This document shows positions 50,282 through 58,527 of a stretch of DNA of 64,000 nucleotides, in pieces. The position numbers and the translations under genes are program-made. How positions within the stretch are numbered: the first letter of the stretch is position 1; every line of letters begins with the position of its first letter. Below the pieces are notes generated by a model, which saw only the letters and a list, made by a program, of their open reading frames with translations, had not been told where the DNA came from and ran no database searches. Source of the stretch: Bacteroidales bacterium (GTDB lineage Bacteria; Bacteroidota; Bacteroidia; Bacteroidales; UBA932). The stretch is from assembly GCA_017962375.1 (NCBI GenBank), contig JAGCVJ010000010.1, positions 186,001 through 250,000 of the forward strand, written 5' to 3'.

Positions 50282-52513
50282 TTAGCTGATTACAAGTCCG
50301 CCGTCTATGCAGTCTATGGTGATGGTGCTGCCTTTGGCTACCTTGCCGCCAATCAGTGCCTTGGCCACGTTGTTGATGACCTCCTTCTGGAGCAGCCTCT
50401 TGATAGGCCTTGCGCCGTAGGCTATGTCGAAGCCCTTGTCTGCCAGGTAGTCCAGAGCTTTCTCCGTGAAGTTCAGGGATATGTTCTGCGGCTCCAGCAT
50501 CTTGGCTGCCTGGTCTATCTGCAGCTTCAGGATGCCGCGGATCTCGGCCTTGCCCAGAGGACGGAACATTATGATCTCGTCTATTCGGTTAAGGAACTCC
50601 GGGCGGACGGTGTGCTTCATCAGGGCCAGTACCTTTTCCTTGCACTCGTCCAGCAGCTGCTCGTTGTGGGCCTTGTTGATTGTCATCTCGGCATACTCGG
50701 CGTTGTCCTTAGGGTCTGGAATTCCGTCGCCGTCCTTGTCGGTGAAGTCTACAATCTCCAGGCCTTTCATCTTGGACATGTAGCTCTGGATGATGTCGCT
50801 GCCCACGTTGCTGGTCATGATCAGGATGGTGTTCTTGAAGTTGACCGTTCTTCCCTTGCCGTCTGTAAGACGCCCGTCGTCAAGCACTTGCAGCAAGATG
50901 TTGAATACGTCCGGATGGGCTTTCTCTATCTCGTCGAAGAGCACTACGGAGTAAGGTTTTCTCCTTACAGCCTCGGTCAGCTGGCCGCCTTCCTCGTAGC
51001 CCACATATCCTGGAGGCGCTCCCACAAGACGGGTGGCTGCAAATCTCTCCTGATATTCGCTCATGTCGATACGAGTCATCATATTCTCATCGTCGAACAG
51101 GAACTCTGCCAGAGCCTTCGCCAGCTCCGTCTTGCCCACGCCGGTAGTACCGAGGAACAGGAATGATCCGATAGGGCGCTTCTCGCTCTGAAGGCCTGCC
51201 CTTGAGCGCCTTACGGCATCGGCTACAGCCTTGATTGCCTCGTCCTGGCCAATGACTCTCTTGTGCAGCTCGGCCTCCAGGTGCAGGAGCTTGTCCTTTT
51301 CGCTCTGCATCATCTTGGTTACAGGAATGCCGGTCCACTTTGCCACTATCTCGGCAATGTCCTCAGGGCTGACCTGCTCGTCGATAAGGCGGTGCTCATT
51401 TGCCTCGATCTTCTTGTTCAGCTCTTCGATTTCCTTCTGCAGGTTTGCAATCTTGCCGTAGCGGAGCTCAGCAACCTTGGCGTAGTCTCCGTTGCGCTCG
51501 GCGTTGTCTGCCTGGAACTTGAGGTTGTCTATCTCCTGCCTCTTGGCCTGGACGCTGTCGTAAACGGCTTTTTCCTCCTTCCACTGCTTGTTCAGCACCT
51601 CCAGCTGCTTCTTCTGCTCCTCGAGCTGGTTGGTGATGTCGGTCAGCTTCGGCGACTTGCCTTCCCTTCTGATGGCTTCTCTCTCGATTTCCAGCTGACG
51701 GATTCTTCGCTGAAACTCATCCACTTCCTCCGGAACGGAGTTCATCTCCAGACGGAGCTTGGCCGCTGCCTCGTCTATCAGGTCTATAGCCTTGTCCGGC
51801 AAATGTCGGTTGGTGATGTACCTGTGGCTTAGCTCTACGGCTGCTATGATGGCGTCATCCTCAATCTTTACCTTGTGGTGGTTCTCGTACTTAGGCTTGA
51901 GGCCTCTCAGTATGGAGATGCTCTCTGCCGGAGACGGCTCGTCCACCATAACCATCTGGAAACGGCGCTCCAGAGCCTTGTCCTTCTCAAAGTACTTCTG
52001 GTATTCGTCCAGCGTAGTGGAACCCACGCAGCGGAGCTCTCCACGGCTAAGGGCCGGCTTAAGGATGTTGGCCGCATCCATTGCGCCGCTGGTCTGTCCC
52101 GCGCCCACAAGCGTGTGGATTTCATCTATGTAGAGTATGATTTCTCCGTCGCTCTCCACAACTTCCTTCACCACGCCCTTGAGTCTTTCCTCAAATTCTC
52201 CCTGATATTTGGCACCCGCAATCAGAGCTCCCATATCCAGGGAGTAGATTACCTTACCCTTCAGCATCTGCGCTACATCGCCGTGCACGATCCTCTGGGC
52301 CAGACCTTCTGCAATCGCAGTCTTGCCCACGCCCGCTTCTCCCACGAGAATAGGGTTGTTCTTTGTACGGCGGCTCAGAATCTGGAGAACTCGCCTGATC
52401 TCGTCGTCTCGTCCGATAACGGGATCCAGCTTGCCTTTCTCTGCCCTCTCGTTGAGGTTGATGGCATACTTCTCCAGCATCTTTCCTTGTGCCTGATTGT
52501 TCATTACATTCAT
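50282..52513 (-). CDS. clpB: ClpB-type disaggregase lacking the N-terminal domain
   Basis: The 743-residue AAA+ protein has both ATPase domains. D1 has Walker A GEAGVGKT (58-65), pore loop AKYQGEF (Tyr about 103) and Walker [10 protein letters not shown]. The long coiled-coil middle domain (about 255-385), which separates ClpB from ClpC and ClpA, is present. D2 has Walker A GTTGVGKT (455-462), pore loop GYVGYEEGG and Walker [10 protein letters not shown]. Normal ClpB is about 860 residues; the two ClpN repeats of the first 150 are absent. AAAAAAGGAGGATTAGAT right before ATG 52513 is a strong ribosome site, and no ClpN-coding frame lies upstream. Residues about 577-615 contain an insertion relative to E. 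coli ClpB, with the motif [12 protein letters not shown] (592-603). Confidence 0.95.
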   Translation of the reverse strand: MNVMNNQAQGKMLEKYAINLNERAEKGKLDPVIGRDDEIRRVLQILSRRTKNNPILVGEAGVGKTAIAEGLAQRIVHGDVAQMLKGKVIYSLDMGALIAGAKYQGEFEERLKGVVKEVVESDGEIILYIDEIHTLVGAGQTSGAMDAANILKPALSRGELRCVGSTTLDEYQKYFEKDKALERRFQMVMVDEPSPAESISILRGLKPKYENHHKVKIEDDAIIAAVELSHRYITNRHLPDKAIDLIDEAAAKLRLEMNSVPEEVDEFQRRIRQLEIEREAIRREGKSPKLTDITNQLEEQKKQLEVLNKQWKEEKAVYDSVQAKRQEIDNLKFQADNAERNGDYAKVAELRYGKIANLQKEIEELNKKIEANEHRLIDEQVSPEDIAEIVAKWTGIPVTKMMQSEKDKLLHLEAELHKRVIGQDEAIKAVADAVRRSRAGLQSEKRPIGSFLFLGTTGVGKTELAKALAEFLFDDENMMTRIDMSEYQERFAATRLVGAPPGYVGYEEGGQLTEAVRRKPYSVVLFDEIEKAHPDVFNILLQVLDDGRLTDGKGRTVNFKNTILIMTSNVGSDIIQSYMSKMKGLEIVDFTDKDGDGIPDPKDNAEYAEMTINKAHNEQLLDECKEKVLALMKHTVRPEFLNRIDEIIMFRPLGKAEIRGILKLQIDQAAKMLEPQNISLNFTEKALDYLADKGFDIAYGARPIKRLLQKEVINNVAKALIGGKVAKGSTITIDCIDGGLVIS

Positions 52514-52762
52514 ATCTAATCCTCCTTTTTTCCAGTTAAATTATTCTCGGCGATTATTTCACCAATCCAGCAGGCGTTTTTCGCCCGCCAGAACAACTAT
52601 GCAATATGCCCGCCACTCCGTTTCCGGCCTAAAAAAGCCCCCAGATATGCCATAATGTCAGCGCAGAAGGCCTTCTCCACCGGAATTCCCTGCCCCAGTC
52701 TGCCAGAAAGTCAGCACCACGAATAAAATGTCCATCTAAAGAAGCTGGAATGGGGACCTTTC

Positions 52763-52879
52763 GGCGATGGTGTCTTGTAACTCGTTGAAAATCAACGCGC
52801 CCCCAATATTACCTATGCGTTTTCGAGGGGTAATATTAGGGAGGCGCTGAATATCAGCCACTTACAGCGCACCATCGCC
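52763..52879. repeat. 117-bp inverted-repeat element, copy 2 (51-15-51)
   Basis: Left arm 52763-52813 and right arm 52829-52879 are imperfect complements of 51 bases with a 15-base loop, the same layout as copy 1 at 30409. The ends are GGCGATGGTG and CACCATCGCC (perfect here). The arms meet at CAATATTACC and GGTAATATTAG. The left arm carries GTTGAAAATCAAC and the right arm GCTGAATATCAGC, each a small palindrome, so a cruciform with side hairpins is possible. Like copy 1 it lies in a divergent intergenic gap and is followed by a second GC-rich hairpin. Confidence 0.82.
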
Positions 52880-52888
52880 GAGCTGGCT

Positions 52889-52924
52889 CCCTCCCCAGTT
52901 TAGCTCATCGCTACATGGGGAGGG
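52889..52924. repeat. GC-rich inverted repeat beside the 117-bp element
   Basis: CCCTCCCCA and TGGGGAGGG are perfect 9-bp complements 18 bases apart, starting 10 bases after the 117-bp element. In copy 1 the corresponding place holds a different GC-rich hairpin (CCCCGGG-CTCCTT-CGGGG). It could be part of the mobile unit or a transcription stop. No T run follows. Confidence 0.5.
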
Positions 52925-52963
52925 GACGGGTTTAGATGATGGTGGAAGTACGATAATTATTAG

Positions 52964-52971
52964 TATATTTG
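52964..52971 (+). promoter_or_regulatory. -7 element before queE
   Basis: TATATTTG matches TAnnTTTG. It overlaps the in-frame GTG at 52971, which makes the GTG an unlikely start and supports ATG 52995, 24 bases further on. Confidence 0.6.
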
Positions 52972-52994
52972 TGGATAAGTGTTTTGTCCGCTTA

Positions 52995-53639
52995 ATGAAC
53001 GTAGAGAGATCATATCCGTCGTTGGAAGGGGGGCGTCTGCTGCCGCTGGTGGAGAGCTTCTATACCATTCAGGGTGAGGGTTTCCATTCGGGGAAGCCGG
53101 CGTTTTTCATTCGCCTGGGCGGATGTGACGTGGGATGCCGCTGGTGCGACAGCAAGGAGAGCTGGAATCCGGACCTATTCCCGCCGGTGGATATCGAGAC
53201 TATAGTCAGAGACGCCGCAGCCACTCCGGCAAAGTCCATCGTGATTACAGGGGGCGAACCGATGAACTACCCGCTGGATCCTTTGTGCAACTTGCTGAAA
53301 GACTACGGCTTGGAGATTTTCCTGGAGACCAGCGGAAGCAGCCCGAAGAGCGGCCACTTCGACTGGATCTGTCTCAGCCCTAAGAGGAACAAGCCGCCGA
53401 GAGAGGAGTTTTTCCGCATCGCCGATGAGCTGAAGGTGATTGTTGAAGACCCTTCGGACTTTGAGTGGGCGGAGAAGAATCGCCGGAAAGTGATTGAACA
53501 GCAGGGGCGTTGCCTTTTCTACCTGCAGCCCGAGTGGAGCAGAATGAAAACCGTGGCGCCGTTTATAGTGGAGTATGTGAAAGAGCATCCTGAGTGGAAC
53601 ATTTCCATCCAGGCGCACAAGTTCCTGAGAATACCGTAA
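52995..53639 (+). CDS. queE: 7-carboxy-7-deazaguanine synthase (QueE)
   Basis: QueE is the radical-SAM enzyme that contracts 6-carboxytetrahydropterin to 7-carboxy-7-deazaguanine in queuosine synthesis. The 214-residue protein shows ESFYTIQGEGFHSGKPAFFI, then RLGGCDVGCRWCDSKESW with the C-x3-C-x2-C cluster ligands, then IVITGGEPMNYPLDPL for SAM binding and CLSPKRNKPP. All family residues seem present. Other queuosine genes are not in view. ATG 52995 fits the promoter position better than GTG 52971. Confidence 0.93.
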   Translation: MNVERSYPSLEGGRLLPLVESFYTIQGEGFHSGKPAFFIRLGGCDVGCRWCDSKESWNPDLFPPVDIETIVRDAAATPAKSIVITGGEPMNYPLDPLCNLLKDYGLEIFLETSGSSPKSGHFDWICLSPKRNKPPREEFFRIADELKVIVEDPSDFEWAEKNRRKVIEQQGRCLFYLQPEWSRMKTVAPFIVEYVKEHPEWNISIQAHKFLRIP

Positions 53640-53665
53640 AATAAATAATTATAAAACAACAAATT

Positions 53666-54871
53666 ATGAAAGTATTTAAGTATTTCTTGGCAGTTGCTGC
53701 TTTGTTCTGCATGACAGCTGCTTTTGCTCAGCCGAACGTTCCTCAGAAGGAACAGAGAAATGGTTTCGAGTTCACCACGGTAAAGGCTAATCCTATCACC
53801 GGCATCCGCAACCAGGGAATCAGCGGCACCTGCTGGGCTTTCTCAACAACTTCTTTCTTCGAGAGCGAGGCTATCCGCAACGGACACGCAGACACATCGC
53901 TGAACCTCTCTGTAATGTACACTGTTACAAAGAACTACATTGAGAAGATGCGCAAGTTCATCCGCGTGGACGGCTATCTGTGCTTTGCAGAGGGCGGATC
54001 GTTTGAGGATGTTTCCCATTCATTTGAGGACTACGGCGTTGTTCTGGAGAAGGATATGCCTAACCTGCTTCCTGGCGAGAAGAGGATCAACTTCCGCGAA
54101 CTGACTGCTATCAGCACTGGTTTGGCAGAGGGCGCAAAGAAGGCTGGCGGAAAGGTTTCTCCAAGATATATGGAAACCTACAAGACCATCCTCGAGACCT
54201 ATCTCGGCAAATGCCCTGAGACTACTACTTACAAGGGAGTTGTTTACACTCCAAAAGAGTTTGTGACCAAGGGTCTGGGTCTGGATATGAAAGACTATGT
54301 TTCAGTTACTTCCTTCACTCACTATCCATTCTACACTCAGTTTGCTATCGAGGTTCCGGACAACTGGAGATGGGATCTGAGCTACAATGTCACTATTGAT
54401 GATCTTATCGCGATTATGGATAACGCCATTGAGAAGGGCTACACAATTGCTTGGGGATCAGACGTGAGCGAGACCGGCTTTACTCGCGATGGCATTGGAG
54501 TTGTTCCTGATATGGAAGAGCTGCAGAAGACTTTCGTAGGCTCTGACCAGGCACGATGGGTAGGCGGCAACAATCCGCAGGCAAGACCTCAGATCGTTGC
54601 TCCTGTAAAGGAACTGGCTATCACTCAGGAGATGCGTCAGGAAGGCTATGACAACAAGAGCACTACCGACGACCACGGAATGCAGATCTTCGGCATTGCC
54701 AAGGACCAGAACGGCACCAAGTACTATATGGTGAAGAACTCTTGGGGCCCAACCGGCCGCTACAAGGGAATCTGGTATGTATCAGAGGCTTTCGTAAGAT
54801 ACAAGACCATGAACATCCTCGTGAACAAGAACTCTATCCCTAAGGACATCCGCAAGAAGATGGGTATCTAA
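53666..54871 (+). CDS. Secreted C1 peptidase, bleomycin-hydrolase/aminopeptidase C-like (1)
   Basis: The 401-residue protein has a signal peptide (MKVFKYFLAVAALFCMTAAF, cut before QPNV). A papain-like peptidase of the C1B group follows. NQGISGTCWAFSTTSFFESE holds the catalytic Cys (about 56), TDDHGMQIFGIAKDQNGTKY the His, and MVKNSWGPTGRYKG the Asn. Bleomycin hydrolases are cytosolic hexamers; an exported form is typical of gut Bacteroidota. The next gene is a paralogue 34 bases downstream. No membrane anchor is seen. Confidence 0.9.
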   Translation: MKVFKYFLAVAALFCMTAAFAQPNVPQKEQRNGFEFTTVKANPITGIRNQGISGTCWAFSTTSFFESEAIRNGHADTSLNLSVMYTVTKNYIEKMRKFIRVDGYLCFAEGGSFEDVSHSFEDYGVVLEKDMPNLLPGEKRINFRELTAISTGLAEGAKKAGGKVSPRYMETYKTILETYLGKCPETTTYKGVVYTPKEFVTKGLGLDMKDYVSVTSFTHYPFYTQFAIEVPDNWRWDLSYNVTIDDLIAIMDNAIEKGYTIAWGSDVSETGFTRDGIGVVPDMEELQKTFVGSDQARWVGGNNPQARPQIVAPVKELAITQEMRQEGYDNKSTTDDHGMQIFGIAKDQNGTKYYMVKNSWGPTGRYKGIWYVSEAFVRYKTMNILVNKNSIPKDIRKKMGI

Positions 54872-54905
54872 ACAAATCTGATAATCAATACAAAACAAAC
54901 ACAAT

Positions 54906-56033
54906 ATGAAAAGATTATTCATTGCAGCAGCTGCTCTGTTCCTTGGAACGGCTATGTTTGCACAAGAATTGCAGACCAGCTTCCCGTTCTATGAGTTCAC
55001 CATCGTGAAGAACAACCCGGCTACCGCTGTCAAGAACCAGGCCGCTACCGGTACTTGCTGGTGCTTTGCCACCACTTCATTCCTTGAGAGCGAGGCTATC
55101 CGCAAGGGTACTGCCGACACTTCCCTTGACATCTCCGAGATGTATATCGTAAGGCAGGAGTACCTCAGAAGGGGAGCCGACTTCTATTATCGCAGAGGAA
55201 AGGGCCGCAGAGGACCTGGCGGAATCAGCCATCAGGAAACTTACCAGATGGACAAGATGGGCCTTATGCCGGAAGAAGCCTACCACGGCATCAACTACAA
55301 CTCCAAGACTCACAATCACGGCAAACTCCAGAAGGAGATTGACGACCTCCTGGATAAGGCTGTTCAGGAGAAGAAGGGCATTCCTTACGACCAGATGAAC
55401 GAGATCATGGACAATTATCTTGGCAAGGTTCCTGAGACCTTCACCTACAAGGGGAAGGAATACACTCCTTGGTCATTCAAGGAGAGCCTGAAGCTCAAGG
55501 GAGATGATTACGTGGAGATTACAAGCTTCCTCCATCATCCTTACTACGAGGAGTTCATCATCGAGATTCCTGACAACTGGGACATGGCCAAGTCTTACAA
55601 CGTTCCTCTGGACGAGATGGACGAGATCTGCACCAGGGCACTGATGAAAGGCTACACTGTTGCCTGGGATGCTGACATGAGCGAGATCTACTTTGCCCAG
55701 AACAAGCACCTGGCTTTGTTCACCCCGGATGTAAACCTCCGCGGAATGAAGGCCGTAGAGAAGAAGTACGAGGAGAATCCTATTGACGCTGACATCCGTC
55801 AGGCCATGTGGACCGACTTTACCACCTCCGACGACCACCTGATGCACATCACCGGCATCGCCAAGGACCAGGACGGCGTAAAGTACTACATCGTGAAGAA
55901 CTCCTGGGGCCCGGACAACGGAGACGGCTACATCTATGTATCAGAGAACTACTTCAAGGCCAAGACCATCCAGATCATGGTTCACAAGGACGCTCTGAGC
56001 AAGAATGTGAAGAAGAAACTCCACATCAAGTAG
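54906..56033 (+). CDS. Secreted C1 peptidase, bleomycin-hydrolase/aminopeptidase C-like (2)
   Basis: The 375-residue paralogue of the preceding gene has signal MKRLFIAAAALFLGTAMFAQ. NQAATGTCWCFATTSFLESE carries the catalytic Cys (about 51), SDDHLMHITGIAKDQDGVKY the His, and IVKNSWGPDNGDGYIYVSEN the Asn. Compared with the first copy it has an Arg/Gly-rich loop (YYRRGKGRRGPGGISHQETY) before the middle domain and lacks about 25 residues after. The shared active site with differing loops suggests two substrate ranges. A terminator follows. Confidence 0.9.
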   Translation: MKRLFIAAAALFLGTAMFAQELQTSFPFYEFTIVKNNPATAVKNQAATGTCWCFATTSFLESEAIRKGTADTSLDISEMYIVRQEYLRRGADFYYRRGKGRRGPGGISHQETYQMDKMGLMPEEAYHGINYNSKTHNHGKLQKEIDDLLDKAVQEKKGIPYDQMNEIMDNYLGKVPETFTYKGKEYTPWSFKESLKLKGDDYVEITSFLHHPYYEEFIIEIPDNWDMAKSYNVPLDEMDEICTRALMKGYTVAWDADMSEIYFAQNKHLALFTPDVNLRGMKAVEKKYEENPIDADIRQAMWTDFTTSDDHLMHITGIAKDQDGVKYYIVKNSWGPDNGDGYIYVSENYFKAKTIQIMVHKDALSKNVKKKLHIK

Positions 56034-56077
56034 GCAAGCGTTTTTGGCAAATAGCTGAGAACCAGTTAAATGAGATT

Positions 56078-56108
56078 TTGTAGGGTATTGTTCTTCAGTA
56101 CCCTACAA
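56078..56108 (+). terminator. Terminator of the C1 peptidase pair
   Basis: TTGTAGGGTA and TACCCTACAA form a perfect 10-bp stem around an 11-base loop, followed by TTTCTTTT. It lies 44 bases after the second peptidase stop. Confidence 0.85.
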
Positions 56109-56181
56109 TTTCTTTTATTGCTGATCTTCAGCGATTTGTGAAAAACGCCCAGTGATTTATGTTAAGCTGAGAATTTTTTCC

Positions 56182-56189
56182 TATATTTG
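56182..56189 (+). promoter_or_regulatory. -7 element before the AAA ATPase gene
   Basis: TATATTTG matches TAnnTTTG, 54 bases before ATG 56244. The leader between them contains the direct repeat GTTTCGGAAATA / GTTTCGGAATAA and ends with AAAGGAGG as a strong ribosome site. Confidence 0.6.
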
Positions 56190-56243
56190 TAGCGAAATGG
56201 CTGTTTCGGAAATAGCGGTTTCGGAATAAAGGAGGATGAATTT

Positions 56244-57563
56244 ATGAAGTTCTACGACAGGGAAAAAGAAATAAAGTTTCTTCTGGAAACCAGACAGGCG
56301 GCAGAAAATAATGCTAGGTTTACCGTGGTTACCGGCAGGAGAAGAATAGGAAAGACATCGCTGATAACAAAGGCTTATGAGGATTCTCCATTCCTATACT
56401 TCTTTGTTGCAAGGAAGGCGGAAAAAGACCTATGCGATGGCTATCTTGAGGAGATATCACAGAAACTGCTGCTCCCCGTGCTGGGGCAGGTCAAGGGCTT
56501 TGCGGAGATATTCGAGTTCCTTATGAAACTCTCTTGCGACAGGAGTTTTACCCTGGTGATTGACGAGTTCCAGAACTTTTTTAGGGTTAACAAGAGTATC
56601 TTCAGCGATATCCAGAAGATCTGGGACAAGTACGAGAAACAGTCCAAGATTAATTTGGTAGTTTGCGGTTCTGTGTATTCTATGATGCAGAAGCTCTTCA
56701 AGAACAAAAAGGAACCGCTCTACGGCAGGGCTACAGGAGAGCTTAAAGTAAGGGCTTTTGCTCCGTCTATCCTTAAAGAGATAATTGCTGATGCCAATCC
56801 AAGCTACACCAAAGAAGACCTCCTTGCTCTGTTTTCCTTTACCGGTGGCGTAGCCAAGTATGTGCAGCTTCTGGTAGATGCAGGTGCCCTTACGAAGGAT
56901 AAGATGATTGACTGCATAGTTAGCCCAAACTCCACTTTCCTGACAGAGGGCAAAGAAAACCTTGTAGAAGAGTTTGGCCGCGACTACGGAACATATTTCT
57001 CAATACTGTCCTGCATCTCAAGGGGATACAATACTCGTTCCGACATAGAAAACGTAATAGGCAAGGAAGTTGGCGGTTATCTTACCAACCTTGAAAAGGA
57101 GTATGAACTCATCCATAAGCGCCAGCCGCTGTTCGAGAAGACCTCCACCAAGAACGTAAGATACGAAATAGATGATGTCTTCTACAGTTTCTGGTTCCGT
57201 TTTATCTTCAAGTATAGCTACATCGTTGAAATTGAGAATTATCAGAAATTGAAGGAAATAATCCTCCGCGATTACGAGACCTTTACCGGCCTTATGCTTG
57301 AGCGTTACTTCTTCCGGAAGGAAAAGGAATCCGGCAGATGGACCCGTCTTGGCCGCTGGTGGGGCCGCAAGGGAGAAAACGAGATAGACCTCATTGCAGA
57401 GGATGAGCTAAGCAAGACGGCAGTCTTCTACGAAATCAAGCGCAATCCTCTTAAAATCAACCCAAACGATCTTAAAACCAAATCCCAAATCTTTTTGGAC
57501 TCCACCCGCCAGTTCAAGCATTATGACATCTCCTTGAAAATGCTGTCTATGAAGGATATGTAA
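56244..57563 (+). CDS. ATP-binding protein, archaeal-type AAA ATPase with DUF234 end
   Basis: The 439-residue protein starts with a STAND/AAA-like ATPase: TVVTGRRRIGKTSLITKAYE (Walker A), then FTLVIDEFQNFFR (Walker B) and INLVVCGSVYSMMQKLFKNK. The C-terminal quarter resembles DUF234, a restriction-nuclease-like fold: GLMLERYFFRKEKESGRWTR, GRKGENEIDLIAED and VFYEIKRNP, keeping the E-D-x-K core. The family is common in gut Bacteroidota and Thermococcales; function is not established. ATAAAGGAGGATGAATTT before ATG 56244 is a strong ribosome site. Confidence 0.88.
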   Translation: MKFYDREKEIKFLLETRQAAENNARFTVVTGRRRIGKTSLITKAYEDSPFLYFFVARKAEKDLCDGYLEEISQKLLLPVLGQVKGFAEIFEFLMKLSCDRSFTLVIDEFQNFFRVNKSIFSDIQKIWDKYEKQSKINLVVCGSVYSMMQKLFKNKKEPLYGRATGELKVRAFAPSILKEIIADANPSYTKEDLLALFSFTGGVAKYVQLLVDAGALTKDKMIDCIVSPNSTFLTEGKENLVEEFGRDYGTYFSILSCISRGYNTRSDIENVIGKEVGGYLTNLEKEYELIHKRQPLFEKTSTKNVRYEIDDVFYSFWFRFIFKYSYIVEIENYQKLKEIILRDYETFTGLMLERYFFRKEKESGRWTRLGRWWGRKGENEIDLIAEDELSKTAVFYEIKRNPLKINPNDLKTKSQIFLDSTRQFKHYDISLKMLSMKDM

Positions 57564-57581
57564 ATATCGTATTCTATTTAT

Positions 57582-57589
57582 TAACTTTG
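57582..57589 (+). promoter_or_regulatory. -7 element before pssA
   Basis: TAACTTTG matches TAnnTTTG exactly and lies 7 bases before ATG 57597, so the pssA transcript would have a very short leader. Confidence 0.55.
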
Positions 57590-57596
57590 CAGAACG

Positions 57597-58508
57597 ATGG
57601 GAATCAAAAAGCACATACCAAACGCATTAACCTGCTGCAATCTGCTTTGCGGCTGTTTGGCTATTATCTGCTCATCCAATCCTCTTGCACCCCTTTTATT
57701 CGTTCTGCTGGCAGCTTTTTTCGATTTCTTCGATGGTCTTGCTGCCAGATCCCTGAAAGCTTACACGCCAGTCGGGAAAGATCTGGATTCCCTTGCCGAT
57801 ATGGTGAGCTTCGGTGTTGCTCCGGCCATTGTAGGATACAAATACATTCTTGGCCTTGGAATAAAGGCATTTGGATATGATCAGCCGTTGTCGGTTTATT
57901 TCTTCAGGAATTGGTGGCCGGTGGATTATATTGCAAATCAGCCGGCTATGAAGATTCAGGCAGATGGGGCTTTCCTTCCGCTTAGTGGCGGAAATATCAC
58001 TCTTTTCCTTATAGCATTGATGTTGCCACTTTTTATTGCGGTCTTTTCGGCCCTGAGACTGGCCAAGTTCAACAACGATACTCGCCAGAGAGATAATTTC
58101 ATAGGGCTTGCCACTCCTGCTTGCGCTATATTCTACATTTCACTCATTTGGGCATTATATCTTGAACTTACCCATAGGTATTTCTTGTTTACAGCTGATC
58201 AAGGTGATCCTCAAGGTTATCCAAATCCGGCTCTTTGGGTTACCAATTGGCTCCCGGCCGTCATCGTGCCGGTTCTGTGCTGGCTGCTGGTAAGCGAGAT
58301 TCCTATGTTCTCGATGAAGTTCAGGAACCTCTCCTGGGCAGATAATCGTGACAGATTTATCTTTCTTCTGATAGTGGCCGTTGAGATTGTTATGGCTATA
58401 GTAGGGGGATTCAGTTTCCCTGCGCTTATAGTGGCGGTAATTACCACCTACATCATCATCAACCTTCTGTTGCTTGCTTTTCGCAAGAAACCAAAGTTGA
58501 AGGAATGA
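57597..58508 (+). CDS. pssA: CDP-diacylglycerol-serine O-phosphatidyltransferase
   Basis: PssA makes phosphatidylserine from CDP-diacylglycerol and serine, the route to phosphatidylethanolamine. The 303-residue membrane protein has the CDP-alcohol phosphotransferase motif in FFDFFDGLAARSLKAYTPVG followed by KDLDSLADMVSFG (D-x2-D-G-x2-A-R-x8-G-x3-D-x3-D) and about seven hydrophobic segments. It is longer than the shortest family members because of a loop near residues 95-125 (PLSVYFFRNWWPVDYIANQP), typical of Bacteroidota. Its start is 33 bases after the ATPase stop. Confidence 0.93.
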   Translation: MGIKKHIPNALTCCNLLCGCLAIICSSNPLAPLLFVLLAAFFDFFDGLAARSLKAYTPVGKDLDSLADMVSFGVAPAIVGYKYILGLGIKAFGYDQPLSVYFFRNWWPVDYIANQPAMKIQADGAFLPLSGGNITLFLIALMLPLFIAVFSALRLAKFNNDTRQRDNFIGLATPACAIFYISLIWALYLELTHRYFLFTADQGDPQGYPNPALWVTNWLPAVIVPVLCWLLVSEIPMFSMKFRNLSWADNRDRFIFLLIVAVEIVMAIVGGFSFPALIVAVITTYIIINLLLLAFRKKPKLKE

Positions 58509-58527
58509 ATCAGAAGAATCATAGCAT

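Larger units (their letters stand above)
52514..52994. other. 481-base divergent intergenic region between clpB and queE
   Basis: It contains the clpB ribosome site, a GC-rich hairpin near 52570-52590 (GCAGGCG-TTTTT-CGCCCGC), about 170 bases with nothing recognised, the second 117-bp inverted-repeat element, a further hairpin at 52889-52924 and the queE -7 element. No ClpN or other coding frame is seen on either strand. Confidence 0.6.

Noticed and set aside
52971-52994. GTG start for QueE
   Set aside because: The GTG overlaps the last base of a perfect -7 promoter element, so it would lie before the transcription start.
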